A DNA stretch of 64,000 nt from Paenibacillus sp. L3-i20 (GTDB taxonomy: Bacteria; Bacillota; Bacilli; Paenibacillales; Paenibacillaceae). The notes beneath the pieces were generated by a model. That model saw only the letters and a program-made list of their open reading frames with translations. It was not told the DNA's origin and ran no database searches. The stretch lies in the NCBI RefSeq assembly GCF_022180385.2, contig NZ_BQME02000001.1, positions 248,001 to 312,000 of the forward strand, in the 5' to 3' direction. Position numbers and translations under genes: made by a program. This document shows, piece after piece, positions 42,596-52,034 of this stretch (the first letter of the stretch is position 1; each line of letters starts with the position of its first letter).

Positions 42596-43399
42596 ATGCT
42601 ATTGGCGGATCCGTTTGTAGTGCGTTCATTGGAAGAAGTACGGTTTTGGTCACGGATAATGAAAGAACATTCCTTATTTTTGAAACTTGGATTCCGATGC
42701 GAAGACACTCAATTGATTAATGAAGCCAACCATTTTTATTCTGTTTTTCATGCGATCGAAAATAAAGCCAATGCATTCACAACTGGGACAGATCCCTCCG
42801 TCATTAGAAGATTCAATGAGGAAGTCCACACTGCAGTTTCTTATATATGGGCCTTCAAACGAAGAATACTTGGATTAATATTAACGTGCCAACTACCTGG
42901 TGCAAATAATTTCCCTCTTTTGGTGGATCATGTGAGCAGGGAAGCCAACTATTTTAGAAATCGATTATCGGAATTAAATCAAGGAAAGTTAGAGCCGTTG
43001 CCTGATGCAATAATTGACGAAAACGTTTTTTTCCTTAAAATTATGGCCGATCATGCCAAATTTATTAGCCACCTACTTGATCCATCCGAGCGGAAACTTG
43101 TAGAGCAAGCTAATAACTTTAGTCAAGAATTCGACCAATTACTATTTCAAGCTAAAGACTTGGAGTCCATGCGTCCCCAGTCACAAACCGTCCCGCTCCT
43201 TGATCAATTTCTTGATCAGAACAAGGTATCTGTTAAATCTCTTCGTGATTTCAAGAAAACAGCACGTGATTTAATTGAGGCGTGTCGTATAAAGAGCATT
43301 ATTCACCCTTTGCTTGCGGATCATGTTTTTCGTGAAGCAGAACATTTTTTGGTCATCATTGATATGTTTGAAAGCAGTCTGACTACTAGACCTAACTGA
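42596..43399 (+). CDS. DUF2935 protein
   Basis: A roughly 267-residue, all-helical protein made of two similar halves. Each half has the EVRFWSRIMKEHSLFLKLGF / DENVFFLKIMADHAKFISHL pattern, in which E and H are likely metal ligands in a ferritin-like fold. This is the DUF2935 family of spore-forming Bacillales; its function is unknown. The start is uncertain: AAGGGAGG ends 2 nt before ATG 42596 and 8 nt before TTG 42602. ATG 42569 has no site. Confidence 0.8.
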   Translation: MLLADPFVVRSLEEVRFWSRIMKEHSLFLKLGFRCEDTQLINEANHFYSVFHAIENKANAFTTGTDPSVIRRFNEEVHTAVSYIWAFKRRILGLILTCQLPGANNFPLLVDHVSREANYFRNRLSELNQGKLEPLPDAIIDENVFFLKIMADHAKFISHLLDPSERKLVEQANNFSQEFDQLLFQAKDLESMRPQSQTVPLLDQFLDQNKVSVKSLRDFKKTARDLIEACRIKSIIHPLLADHVFREAEHFLVIIDMFESSLTTRPN

Positions 43400-43626
43400 A
43401 AGTGCGAAGAGCACTTTTTGAAGGGGCATTCTAACATTATGAATGCTTTTCTCTCCGCAATAATGGAAATTGAATGCTCATAATGCACGTCAGACATTTT
43501 ATAATGCTATTCGACTTTAACTACGCTAAATAGGGGAATAAATTCGATGTCCGTCCGTTTCATACATTCGATCGGGCTAAATTTCCAAGAAATCGCTTTG
43601 AATGTTTTTTTGATATAAATTTAAAA

Positions 43627-43875
43627 CAGGCTCCCGAAGGAACCCGTAAACCTTGCTATTACAGGGTTTTACAGATGAATTACATCATGCCGCCCATACC
43701 ACCCATGCCAACCATACCACTCATATCTGGCATAGCCAAATTACTATTCTCAGGTTTGTCTACAACAAGTGTTTCAGTAGTTAAAATCATGGCAGCTACA
43801 GATGCGGCATATTGCAACGTAGATCGTAGTAAAAATATTAAACTAAAAAATCAAACTTCTGTTCAAAATTATTCT
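43627..43875 (-). pseudogene. groEL 3'-end relic with its terminator
   Basis: On the minus strand this reads into the GroEL C-terminus: [20 protein letters not shown], then VVDKPENSN, then the Gly-Met tail [14 protein letters not shown] and a stop at 43680-43682. Upstream, FEQKF matches the GroEL FEQGI region before the frame breaks and homology is lost near 43875. No start, apical or ATP-binding part is present. A small hairpin with TTCG-type loop (43627-43646) and a T-run follows. It is the truncated remnant of a second chaperonin gene. Confidence 0.85.
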
Positions 43876-43933
43876 GTCGATGGCATCTTTATATCGTACG
43901 GTAATTGAAATTGAAGAGGAGACGAGTGAGTGA

Positions 43934-44947
43934 ATGAATAAAAAATTGTTAGAACGTCCGACCATTTATACCGAGAGGAGAGAGGATCACTTTATTGGGG
44001 CTAGACCCTCTCTTACTTACTGCATGTGGGGACTATTACAATATACAGAGCTTCGAGGAATTTCATTAGATGAAGTGAATGGGCTTACAGGACATGCTTT
44101 TTATTTGAATATTTTCGAGGACAGTATACATATCGCGGGACCGACTACTTTTGCTGGCGAGCCTTATACGCAAGAAGCCCTATCTAATCTCGGATATAAC
44201 CTGGACTTCTTACCATTTGCTAACGTTGAACCGGCAGTCGTAGAACAAGCCCACCAAATTATTAAAGCATCAATCGACAGAGGCCTTCCGGTCATTGCTT
44301 GGGATCTATTTCACCCAGAATTCGGAATGATTTATGGGTATGATGACGATAATCAGGTTTATCATGTAATCGATAAATTGCAAGAGAATACACTGCCATA
44401 TAATCAGCTCGGTCATAGCCAAACGGCGGAGATATATGTTATCGCCCTTCTTGAGCGTAATGAAATCAGCAAGCAGCAAGCTGTACATAACATGCTTAGC
44501 TTTGCAGTTAAACATGGTTATACAAATGGTAGCCTTGATCACCCTATCGGCCCTATCGCTCAAGGTTTAGCAGCTTATGATGCATGGATCAATGCCTTTA
44601 AGAACCGTTCACTGCATCCATTCTTTAATGCTTATAACATAATCGTCTATTGCGAGTTACGTGCCTATGCAGCAGCATTTTTACATCGACTCTCAGAAGA
44701 TGATACTATACATGAAAGAAAAATTCTGAAACAAGCCTCCGTGCATTATGATAGCGTTTCCAAAAAACTATATAGCCTTTCCGAATTATTCCCATTCCCA
44801 CAGTGCGGCGATCCACACAATAGCGAGCTAGCTTTACAAGGAATTCAAATCCTCTCTCAAGCTAAAGAAGAGGAAACACAAGGACTTTCCTTGCTTAAAC
44901 AACTGCTCGATACTATGAATATTAAAAAATTAGAAGTGAAAAATTAG
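43934..44947 (+). CDS. BtrH-like / C39-peptidase-like protein
   Basis: A 337-residue cytoplasmic protein. The N-terminal half (ARPSLTYCMWGLLQYTELRG, then LTGHAFYLNIF and later PVIAWDLFHPEFGMIYGYDD) fits the papain-like BtrH N-terminal fold, with Cys in YCMWG and His/Asp in the later blocks as candidate catalytic residues. BtrH transfers acyl-peptide groups in butirosin synthesis. The C-terminal 130 residues are helical. No acyl-carrier or antibiotic gene is near. The ribosome site (GAGGAG) is 13-14 nt from the ATG. Confidence 0.65.
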   Translation: MNKKLLERPTIYTERREDHFIGARPSLTYCMWGLLQYTELRGISLDEVNGLTGHAFYLNIFEDSIHIAGPTTFAGEPYTQEALSNLGYNLDFLPFANVEPAVVEQAHQIIKASIDRGLPVIAWDLFHPEFGMIYGYDDDNQVYHVIDKLQENTLPYNQLGHSQTAEIYVIALLERNEISKQQAVHNMLSFAVKHGYTNGSLDHPIGPIAQGLAAYDAWINAFKNRSLHPFFNAYNIIVYCELRAYAAAFLHRLSEDDTIHERKILKQASVHYDSVSKKLYSLSELFPFPQCGDPHNSELALQGIQILSQAKEEETQGLSLLKQLLDTMNIKKLEVKN

Positions 44948-45148
44948 GATAACCTTCTACTGAATCTCAATATTGTTGAGTTTTCCCTCTCGCTCGTAAT
45001 AAGGGATTAATGAATGAGGGCATCTCTTCTCGTTCAATAATTCCTTATTTAATTCCTAACGTTCAGATCGCCTATATACCAACTCTTATGTTCATCATGA
45101 GATCGATTCCTTACGAATCTTGTCTAGTAAGATGTAAAACCTAACTAC

Positions 45149-45784
45149 TCATCCGTCACTGAACTTATCGATACTAACCCCGTTGTACATCCTATTAAGT
45201 TTTTTCTTTGATCGGTATAAATAAGTGTAAACTGTTTTAATTGACACGTTCAAATCGCTTGCGATTTCTTCGGGTGTTCGCTGATGGAGGAAACGTGCTT
45301 TGAACATCTCCCGTTCCTTGCAATTAAGGCACTTCACATACTCATCGACGCTTTCCAGAAATTCTTTTTGCAGCAATTGCTCTGCTGGATCGTCCTTAAT
45401 AACAAACATTGAGGGCAAATCCAAAGTTAGACACGTAGCAAGGTCTGAGTCGTCTCTGCATGAATCATTTTTCGATTGCCAGCTACTAAAGAGAAGCTCA
45501 CGCTTATTCGGACCTCCCCGGCGCATTTTCATCCGAACCTGATTTATAACAATTATGCGAAACCATTGTACAAATCGATCGGAATCAGTCAAAGAGTGTA
45601 ATTTAAGATAGGCTTGTATTGAGGCATCCTGTACGATATCTTCGGATAAGCATAAATCACGTGTCATCCTTTCAACCCAGTGTAATACCTTACTTCTATG
45701 CAAGTGAATTAACTGACCGAATGCACCTGCATCACCTTGACGGGCCAATTCAATTAATTCTATCTCTGATATCGATTCTTCCAT
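45149..45784 (-). CDS. ECF-type sigma factor
   Basis: A 211-residue sigma-70 family factor. Sigma-2 region: ELARQGDAGAFGQLIHLH, EDIVQDASIQAYLKL, FVQWFRIIVINQVR. Sigma-4 region: CLNCKEREMFKARFLHQRTP and ASDLNVSIKTVYTYLYRSKKKL. A roughly 45-residue Ser/Asp-rich linker separates them, longer than usual. No anti-sigma gene lies beside it, so its control is unclear. It sits in the AT-rich accessory patch. Confidence 0.87.
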   Translation of the reverse strand: MEESISEIELIELARQGDAGAFGQLIHLHRSKVLHWVERMTRDLCLSEDIVQDASIQAYLKLHSLTDSDRFVQWFRIIVINQVRMKMRRGGPNKRELLFSSWQSKNDSCRDDSDLATCLTLDLPSMFVIKDDPAEQLLQKEFLESVDEYVKCLNCKEREMFKARFLHQRTPEEIASDLNVSIKTVYTYLYRSKKKLNRMYNGVSIDKFSDG

Positions 45785-45949
45785 CGAAATTTTGCCCCCT
45801 CTCTCACAATATTACTCAAATTAATCCTACTGTAATAGATCAATCGTTTAGAATAGAGAATTTTTTAAAGCTAATTGAAAGTGTAATATATTTTGTGAAA
45901 ATAGATAAATACCAACAAGGAAAAGCTTTTGTTACAGGATTGAGTTAAC

Positions 45950-46120
45950 ATGCAATATTCTACATCAGATCCAATACAAGCTCCAGCTACAAAACAAGAG
46001 GTGACTAAAAAATTTTATAAGCAATTAAAGGTCGCTATATATCACTTACTAGAAACCAAATTAATAGTTTTCTTAGACCATCGAAAATATGATCGAGCTG
46101 GTATCCATTCAATAAATTAA
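45950..46120 (+). CDS. Doubtful 56-residue ORF
   Basis: A short frame starting MQYSTSDPIQAPATKQEVTK and ending KYDRAGIHSIN. The upstream AGGAT is a weak ribosome site. No family is recognised. It may be a fragment of an older gene. The rest of 45785-46748 shows no other gene apart from the decayed copy at 46295-46476. Confidence 0.22.
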   Translation: MQYSTSDPIQAPATKQEVTKKFYKQLKVAIYHLLETKLIVFLDHRKYDRAGIHSIN

Positions 46121-46294
46121 TTCCCCATTTTATCGATAAGATCGTACGTATTAAGCCCGTTAATATTCAACACAGCTCATTATTTGGATCAAACTAAAAA
46201 AAATCAATTTTGGTATGCCATGCATTCACAAAAAATGCCCCACTCCTAGCCAATATAGCTAAAAAAAGAGCATACACTCTTTCACATATTAAAT

Positions 46295-46476
46295 TTAATG
46301 TAAGTAGACATTATCAGACGTGTACCGAGAGTGACCGATTGATAATGAGCATCTAATGTAACTTTATCATTTCCAGGTGTTAAATAACCTACGTAGTAAT
46401 TTAAAGTATTCATTTGTGGACCCCCAAAACTTTCGCCATCGTATAAAACTTGTATCACTTGCCAGATGGGCTAATT
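46295..46476 (-). pseudogene. Decayed copy of the small secreted protein gene
   Basis: On the minus strand it reads VLYDGESFGGPQMNTLNYYV then GYLTPGNDKVTLDAHYQ and GTRL, parallel to VFYDAENLISNQMYTFTYNV, GYLAPGNYKVVLVVNS and GSRL in the gene at 42032-42397. One frameshift after SPSGK near its 5' end and another after GTRL near its 3' end break it, and the signal peptide half is gone. Sequence downstream (CACATATTAAA and a hairpin) also matches, so the copy arose by DNA duplication. Confidence 0.85.
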
Positions 46477-46748
46477 AGACTCGCATCAAACTCTAGATAT
46501 CTAGCAACCACATATCCCCTTTCATGCAACGAATTCACTATTTTTAGCATGTAATGGATCTGAATAACAAATAATTCTCATTTAGTCCTCAAACCCGCTT
46601 CCATTTCCTTTCCTTGCCTTGCCTAATCCCCCCTCCTATACTAAAATGTCGAAATAATGCATCCTGTCTAATACGATATATTCAGGACAGATGAAACGTG
46701 TAAACTATTTATCACCATCGTCTATACTTAGAAGGGAGAACACGATTA

Positions 46749-48221
46749 ATGTCCATCCGTTTCAGACTATTACTATCTTTCACATCAGTTGTCATTGTCT
46801 CTGTTATCCTTTTTACGGCAGCAGCATATTTATTATCCGTTGCTGTCACAGGCGATTTCCGCAGCATCAGCAGCTTCTACCGCATTCATTATTCTTTGAA
46901 TCCTCTTTCCGAAGAAGAGGAGAGCATTTTTCTTGATCTGAAATATTTGGCCAAACATGATCCCGCTCAGCTAAAAGATAATAAGCTTCTGGAAAAGTAC
47001 GATAATCAGCTAAAAATGGTACAGGCTGGACTCATTGTCCGCCTTGAACATGAAATTATATATGCATCACCAGCGCTGCAAAGTGCTGATCTTGCAACGC
47101 TTCTTCCAACTTACGAAATGAACAATAACTCGATCCGCAACACAATGAATTTAGGAAGCCGCTTTTACTCATATGCCAAGTTTGATTTTCTTTTTTCAAC
47201 TGACAGTGCTGAAAAGGGGAGCGTCTATGTTACAAAAGAACGAAGCCCTTTCGCAGAGATGGTTCGAAAGTTACTGCCCATTTTAATTGGTGTTTTTCTT
47301 GCTATTCTGCTCTTAACTAGTGTTCTGCTCTATCGTTATGTAACTCGGAAAATTGTAAAACCGCTTGATGAGCTTCGAAGATCGGCAGAACATATCAAAA
47401 ATGGCGATCTCACCTTCCAACTGCACCCTCACTCCCATGATGAGGTCGGTCAGCTCTTAATGAGCTTTGAAGATATGCGACAAAAGCTACTTGAATCAGT
47501 TCAACTACAACTCCATTACGAGGACAATCGTAAGCAGTTACTTTCAAATATTTCGCATGACCTGAGAACACCCATTACTACGATAAAAGGGTACGCAGAA
47601 GGAATTAGAGACGGAGTTACAAATACAAAAGAGAAATTAGACAGATACGTTGACGCCATTCACGTAAGAGCTTCTGATCTCGAACGATTGGTCGATGAGC
47701 TACTCTACTATTCGAAGCTCGATATGAATAAGGAACCTTATTCCTTCCAACAGCTTGAACTAAATGGATTTCTCAGACACAGTCTAGAGGAAATGTCTAT
47801 TGAGCTCGATCAAGGCAAAATTGATGTGACATGGAGCAATGAAAGAAACGAGCTTGCTTATGTTCTAGCCGATCGGGAAAAGCTTAAACGAGTCATCATC
47901 AATCTAGTGGATAATTGTCTGAAGTACATGATTCAAGAGCCAAAGAAAATCGAAGTAGGCATAAGTATGCGAACGGAAGATTGTCTAGTCTGGATCTCAG
48001 ACAACGGCCCTGGCATTCATCCAGATTCATTGCCTCATATTTTTGAACGTTTTTATCGCGAGGAACCTTCACGTAGCAGATCTGCTGGTGGCAATGGACT
48101 TGGTCTTGCAATTGCCAAACATATTATCGAAGGACATGGCGGTCAAATATGGGCCGAGAGTTCTCATGGCAACGGAACAACAATCTTTTTTGTACTCAAA
48201 AAATTTGTAGATCATCGGTGA
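46749..48221 (+). CDS. Membrane sensor histidine kinase
   Basis: A 490-residue kinase. Transmembrane segments near residues 8-32 and 177-197 flank an extracellular sensor of about 140 residues. A HAMP domain (RKIVKPLDELRRSAEHIKNG), the HisKA block with SNISHDLRTPITTIKGYAEG, and HATPase motifs INLVDNCLKYM, SDNGPGI and GNGLGLAIAKHI follow. It is transcribed with an OmpR-type regulator 7 bp downstream. The signal is unknown; an SLH-like protein gene follows the pair. Confidence 0.92.
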   Translation: MSIRFRLLLSFTSVVIVSVILFTAAAYLLSVAVTGDFRSISSFYRIHYSLNPLSEEEESIFLDLKYLAKHDPAQLKDNKLLEKYDNQLKMVQAGLIVRLEHEIIYASPALQSADLATLLPTYEMNNNSIRNTMNLGSRFYSYAKFDFLFSTDSAEKGSVYVTKERSPFAEMVRKLLPILIGVFLAILLLTSVLLYRYVTRKIVKPLDELRRSAEHIKNGDLTFQLHPHSHDEVGQLLMSFEDMRQKLLESVQLQLHYEDNRKQLLSNISHDLRTPITTIKGYAEGIRDGVTNTKEKLDRYVDAIHVRASDLERLVDELLYYSKLDMNKEPYSFQQLELNGFLRHSLEEMSIELDQGKIDVTWSNERNELAYVLADREKLKRVIINLVDNCLKYMIQEPKKIEVGISMRTEDCLVWISDNGPGIHPDSLPHIFERFYREEPSRSRSAGGNGLGLAIAKHIIEGHGGQIWAESSHGNGTTIFFVLKKFVDHR

Positions 48222-48228
48222 GGTAACT

Positions 48229-48918
48229 ATGAAGCAGCTATTAATTATTGAAGATGACCCTTATATTGCTGAGTTGCAACGTGACTACTTCCTCTTGCAT
48301 GACTATCAGGTAAAACTATGCCATGATGGCCATGAAGGGCTTACAGAGGCTCTCACAGGCCATTATGATCTTGTTATTGTTGACCTGCAGTTACCGGGAA
48401 TGGACGGTTTTGAAATTTGCAAACAAATTCGTGAGAAGCTGGATCTACCTATTTTAATCGTCTCCGCAAAAAAAGAAGAAATCGATAAAATACGAGGATT
48501 CGGACTAGGTGCCGATGATTTCGTCACAAAGCCATTTAGTCCAAACGAATTGGTAGCGAGGGCGAAAGCTCATCTAGCAAGGTACGAACGTTACAAAGGC
48601 GGAAAGGTCATCGAAGCTGAACAAATCAACATACGCGAGCTTTCGATTCAAAAGTCATCGCGACGCGTTTTCCTAAATGGCAAAGAAATTTCGCTGACAA
48701 CTAAGGAATTTGAAGTGCTTGTTTTCCTAGCTGAAAATCCTAATCGAGTGTTCAATAAGGATGTTCTGTTCGATCGAATATGGGGACTTGATTCTAATGG
48801 CGAGATTGCAACCGTTACCGTTCATATTTCCCGTATTAGGGAGAAAATCGAAGCTGATCCCTCCAATCCACAGTTCATTGAGACAGTATGGGGAGCTGGG
48901 TATCGGTTTACGGTGTAA
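48229..48918 (+). CDS. OmpR/PhoB-family response regulator
   Basis: A 229-residue regulator. The receiver has LLIIEDDPYIAELQ, the phosphoacceptor aspartate in LVIVDLQLPGMDG, and the conserved lysine in DDFVTKPFSPNEL. The winged-helix DNA-binding domain has LTTKEFEVLVFLAENPNRVF and TVTVHISRIREKIE. It forms a two-gene operon with the kinase in front. Targets are unknown; the adjacent surface protein gene is a natural candidate. Confidence 0.93.
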   Translation: MKQLLIIEDDPYIAELQRDYFLLHDYQVKLCHDGHEGLTEALTGHYDLVIVDLQLPGMDGFEICKQIREKLDLPILIVSAKKEEIDKIRGFGLGADDFVTKPFSPNELVARAKAHLARYERYKGGKVIEAEQINIRELSIQKSSRRVFLNGKEISLTTKEFEVLVFLAENPNRVFNKDVLFDRIWGLDSNGEIATVTVHISRIREKIEADPSNPQFIETVWGAGYRFTV

Positions 48919-49072
48919 CTTCCCTATAGTATTTTAATGATATTGTATGACTGTGAACTTCTTTATCATTCTGTTTATAAATAGTTTATATTCTCTTATC
49001 CGCCCCGTTAGAGTTGTGATCTATCATACAGGTATGACACACGATTTACTCACTCTAGGAGGATGAACGAAT

Positions 49073-50566
49073 ATGAATAAAGTTAATCAGAAGGTTGCAA
49101 TTGTAGCATTATCAGCAATAATCGGTGGTGGTGCATTACTTCCTTTCCAAGTACATGCTGCATCCCTTGCACCAGTTGCACAAATTCAGAAAGCAGCGAT
49201 TACTAACTTCCAGTTTCAACAAGATAAATCTATTCAACATCTCATTGATAAAGATGTATTGCAAGGTTACTCCGATGGTAAAGTGCGATCAGAAAAAATC
49301 GTTACTAACGCTGAACTTATAAAAATGATTCTACTAGCGCTTGAGGTCGATACAGTTGATTCCAACACAGCTGTCCAAGGTGCAAAATGGTATGACGCTT
49401 ACTTAAGCTCAGCCCTTGCTCACGGCCTCATTGATAACGTAGAGAAGCTTGCTCCTAACCATGCTACAACAAGCTCAGATATGGCATCATTGATCGCTAA
49501 GGCTTTGCAACGTGATGTAAAGTCGGTTCAACATTGGATGAACGGTTTATCGATTGGAAGCGAGTCAATTACTCGTGGTGAAACGGCAATGCTCCTAGTT
49601 CAAGCAGAGCAAGCCATTCGTTCTGAGAACGCTGAAATCACTTCTATAAAGGCGCTTAACAAGATCGCTTTTGAAGTAACCTTTAATGCTCCGCTATCGC
49701 AAGCGGATGAAGCTATGGCTGCAGCATCTGCCAATTTTGTCTTTGATGGTGATATTAAGTTGGTCAACCAACCAAGGTTAAAAACAGGCTCAATCGCAAC
49801 ATACATTGTTCCCGTGCAAACGATGAAGGAAGGTACGACTTATACTCTGAACTACAAAGGCAAGCAAAACCTTTCAGTAGCTGCAAGCGACGAATTGATT
49901 CAGTTGAACGCTGTCAGTCAAGTAACAGCTGATACATTTGAAATAAATTCACTTCGCTCTAATAATGTCATTGACTACGGATATGTCATCTCAGCTTATG
50001 CAGGGGGACGTGGAGGAAATGCAGCTGTTCTGGACGAGAATAACAAGTTAGATGGTCAGTTAATGCAGGTGATCCCTTCTCTTGCAACACGACAAGCGGT
50101 ATTAACACCCCAAGGCGGCGAACCACTTACAGTATCCTATGTCGGTTTCACACAATCAACAGATGGCAAGCAAGAGCCGAAGTTCCGTTTGCCACAAGGT
50201 ACCACATTGCAACCTGGACAAAAGTACACGGTCTCCTCTAACTGGTTTAATGTAAAGGAAGCTAGCTTCGTTGCAGAAACAATTGCACCACTGGGTATTG
50301 CCTCAGTAGAAGCAGTGAACGAAACAACATTAAGCGTCTCACTCACCCAAGATCCTGGAGATGAACTATTTGCTTATCGTTCGATTCAATTGAAAGGTTC
50401 TGATGGCTCGAGCTTGACAGCGCAGTACAAGGTTCAAACACGTAAAGGAGCAGTTGGAGTATTCGAACTACAGAATAACGGTAAGTTAGCGCTTGGAATC
50501 ACTTACGAAATAATGCCGGTCGGCACTTGGGCTAAGGCAGACAAAATTAGTTTAACGACCAAATGA
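49073..50566 (+). CDS. Secreted SLH-like surface protein
   Basis: A 497-residue exported protein. A signal peptide (cleavage near FQVHA-AS, residue 29) is followed by two to three divergent S-layer homology-type repeats (SIQHLIDKDVLQGYSDGKVR, TNAELIKMILLALEV, ITRGETAMLL), then beta-rich Big/SLH-associated domains with the ITSIKALNKIAFEVTFNAPL pattern. SLH domains anchor proteins to pyruvylated cell-wall polymer. No enzymatic domain is seen. AGGAGG lies 10 nt upstream. It follows the two-component pair and ends in a strong terminator. Confidence 0.82.
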   Translation: MNKVNQKVAIVALSAIIGGGALLPFQVHAASLAPVAQIQKAAITNFQFQQDKSIQHLIDKDVLQGYSDGKVRSEKIVTNAELIKMILLALEVDTVDSNTAVQGAKWYDAYLSSALAHGLIDNVEKLAPNHATTSSDMASLIAKALQRDVKSVQHWMNGLSIGSESITRGETAMLLVQAEQAIRSENAEITSIKALNKIAFEVTFNAPLSQADEAMAAASANFVFDGDIKLVNQPRLKTGSIATYIVPVQTMKEGTTYTLNYKGKQNLSVAASDELIQLNAVSQVTADTFEINSLRSNNVIDYGYVISAYAGGRGGNAAVLDENNKLDGQLMQVIPSLATRQAVLTPQGGEPLTVSYVGFTQSTDGKQEPKFRLPQGTTLQPGQKYTVSSNWFNVKEASFVAETIAPLGIASVEAVNETTLSVSLTQDPGDELFAYRSIQLKGSDGSSLTAQYKVQTRKGAVGVFELQNNGKLALGITYEIMPVGTWAKADKISLTTK

Positions 50567-50581
50567 TACTCCGTATATTCA

Positions 50582-50613
50582 AAAGCGATGCAGATTACTT
50601 GCATCGCTTTTTA
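50582..50613 (+). terminator. Terminator of the SLH-like gene
   Basis: AAAGCGATGCA (50582-50592) pairs perfectly with TGCATCGCTTT (50600-50610) and is followed by TTATTTT on the plus strand. Confidence 0.92.
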
Positions 50614-50735
50614 TTTTCCTCAAAACAAAAGCCTATTAACACAAACTCCTGAAAAAATAATAGTTCCGCCGATTGAATATATATTCTAATTGTTGTATAT
50701 TTATTCAGTAGCGCGAAATTGAACGGAGGTTAACG

Positions 50736-51977
50736 ATGTTGAACATTTCCTCGATTGAAAAAGATAGCACAACAAACTCTCAAACAGCGGGTTTGCTCGA
50801 AGCAGCTCACAAGCATGTACTGTTCACGGTGAATCGTCCAGATGTCATAATGGCAAGCGGTGAAGGTATGCTGCTTCTCGATACAGAGGACAAAACTTAT
50901 TTGGACTTTATTGGTGGGTGGGCAGTAACAGCACTTGGTCATTCACCTGCGGTTCTTCAGCAGGCACTGGCGAGGCAAGCAGCAACACTCGTTCACGCTA
51001 GTCCCGGATTTTACAACAAACCACAGATTGAATTCTCCAAACTGCTAACAACGATTAGCGGAATGGATAAAGTGTTCTTTACTAGCACTGGTGCGGAGGC
51101 TAATGAAAGTGCAATTAAGCTGGCTAGAAAACATGGCGCACTTCATCTGAATGGTGCTTTCGAAATTATAACACTGACAAATAGTTTCCACGGACGCAGC
51201 TTAGCGATGATGTCTGCAACAGGCAAGCCGCAATGGAAAAACCTATTTGCCCCAAAAGTAGATGGCTTCATACATGTTCCGATTAATGATATTGATGCCT
51301 GCTTCGCTGCTGTAACGAACAATACTTGCGCTATAATGATTGAACTTGTGCAAGGTGAAGGCGGAGTACATGAGGTTAGTGAAGCTTATTTATACGCAAT
51401 CCGCAAAATGTGCGATATGTACGGTATTATCTTAATCGTTGATGAGGTACAAACAGGACTTGGACGTACGGGGAAGTTATTCGCTTACGAGCATTACGGC
51501 ATTAAACCGGATATAATGACGCTTGGAAAAGGGATTGGCGGCGGATTTCCACTATCTGCAATGCTGACAACAGAAGCATACGATTTATTCCAACCTGGCG
51601 ATCAAGGAGGAACGTATACTGGTCAGCCGCTTGCAATGGCAGCGGGCCTTGCAGTTGTACAAGAAATACTGGACCGTGATTTAGCAGCTAACGCTGATCT
51701 GCAAGGTCGTCACTTAAAACAATCGCTGAACGAACTTGCCAATACTTTTCCGATTACAGAAGTACGTGGAAAAGGGCTTCTCATTGCCTTTGATCTCCCT
51801 GAAGGAATGGCTCCTTCTCTAGCTGCTTTGTGCATGGAAAAAGGACTATTGATTAATGCATCCAATGCATCAACAATCCGATTAATGCCGCCTCTTATCG
51901 TAGAACAAACTCATATCCATCAATTGATCGGGATTTTAAAGGAAGCAATGGAGCAATTATTTATGAATGTTGGATAA
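50736..51977 (+). CDS. ArgD-type acetylornithine/class III aminotransferase
   Basis: A 413-residue class III PLP aminotransferase. It has FFTSTGAEANESAIKLARKH, NSFHGRSLAMMSATGKPQW, IIDEVQTGLGRTG-like LIVDEVQTGLGRTGKLFAYE, and the Schiff-base lysine in TLGKGIGGGFPLSAML. It is closest in look to ArgD (N-acetylornithine aminotransferase), which can also serve succinyl-DAP in lysine synthesis. No arginine or lysine genes are adjacent, so another omega-amino substrate is possible. GGAGG lies 6 nt before ATG 50736. Confidence 0.85.
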   Translation: MLNISSIEKDSTTNSQTAGLLEAAHKHVLFTVNRPDVIMASGEGMLLLDTEDKTYLDFIGGWAVTALGHSPAVLQQALARQAATLVHASPGFYNKPQIEFSKLLTTISGMDKVFFTSTGAEANESAIKLARKHGALHLNGAFEIITLTNSFHGRSLAMMSATGKPQWKNLFAPKVDGFIHVPINDIDACFAAVTNNTCAIMIELVQGEGGVHEVSEAYLYAIRKMCDMYGIILIVDEVQTGLGRTGKLFAYEHYGIKPDIMTLGKGIGGGFPLSAMLTTEAYDLFQPGDQGGTYTGQPLAMAAGLAVVQEILDRDLAANADLQGRHLKQSLNELANTFPITEVRGKGLLIAFDLPEGMAPSLAALCMEKGLLINASNASTIRLMPPLIVEQTHIHQLIGILKEAMEQLFMNVG

Positions 51978-52034
51978 GCCGCTCAGCATACGTTAGTTAC
52001 AATTGTAATGTGTAATTAGCAGGAGGGCTTAACC

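Noticed and set aside
43675..43908. Plus-strand 77-residue open frame rich in Pro and Met
   Set aside because: It is the antisense of the groEL relic; the PPMPPMPT look comes from reading the Gly-Met tail backwards. No convincing ribosome site.
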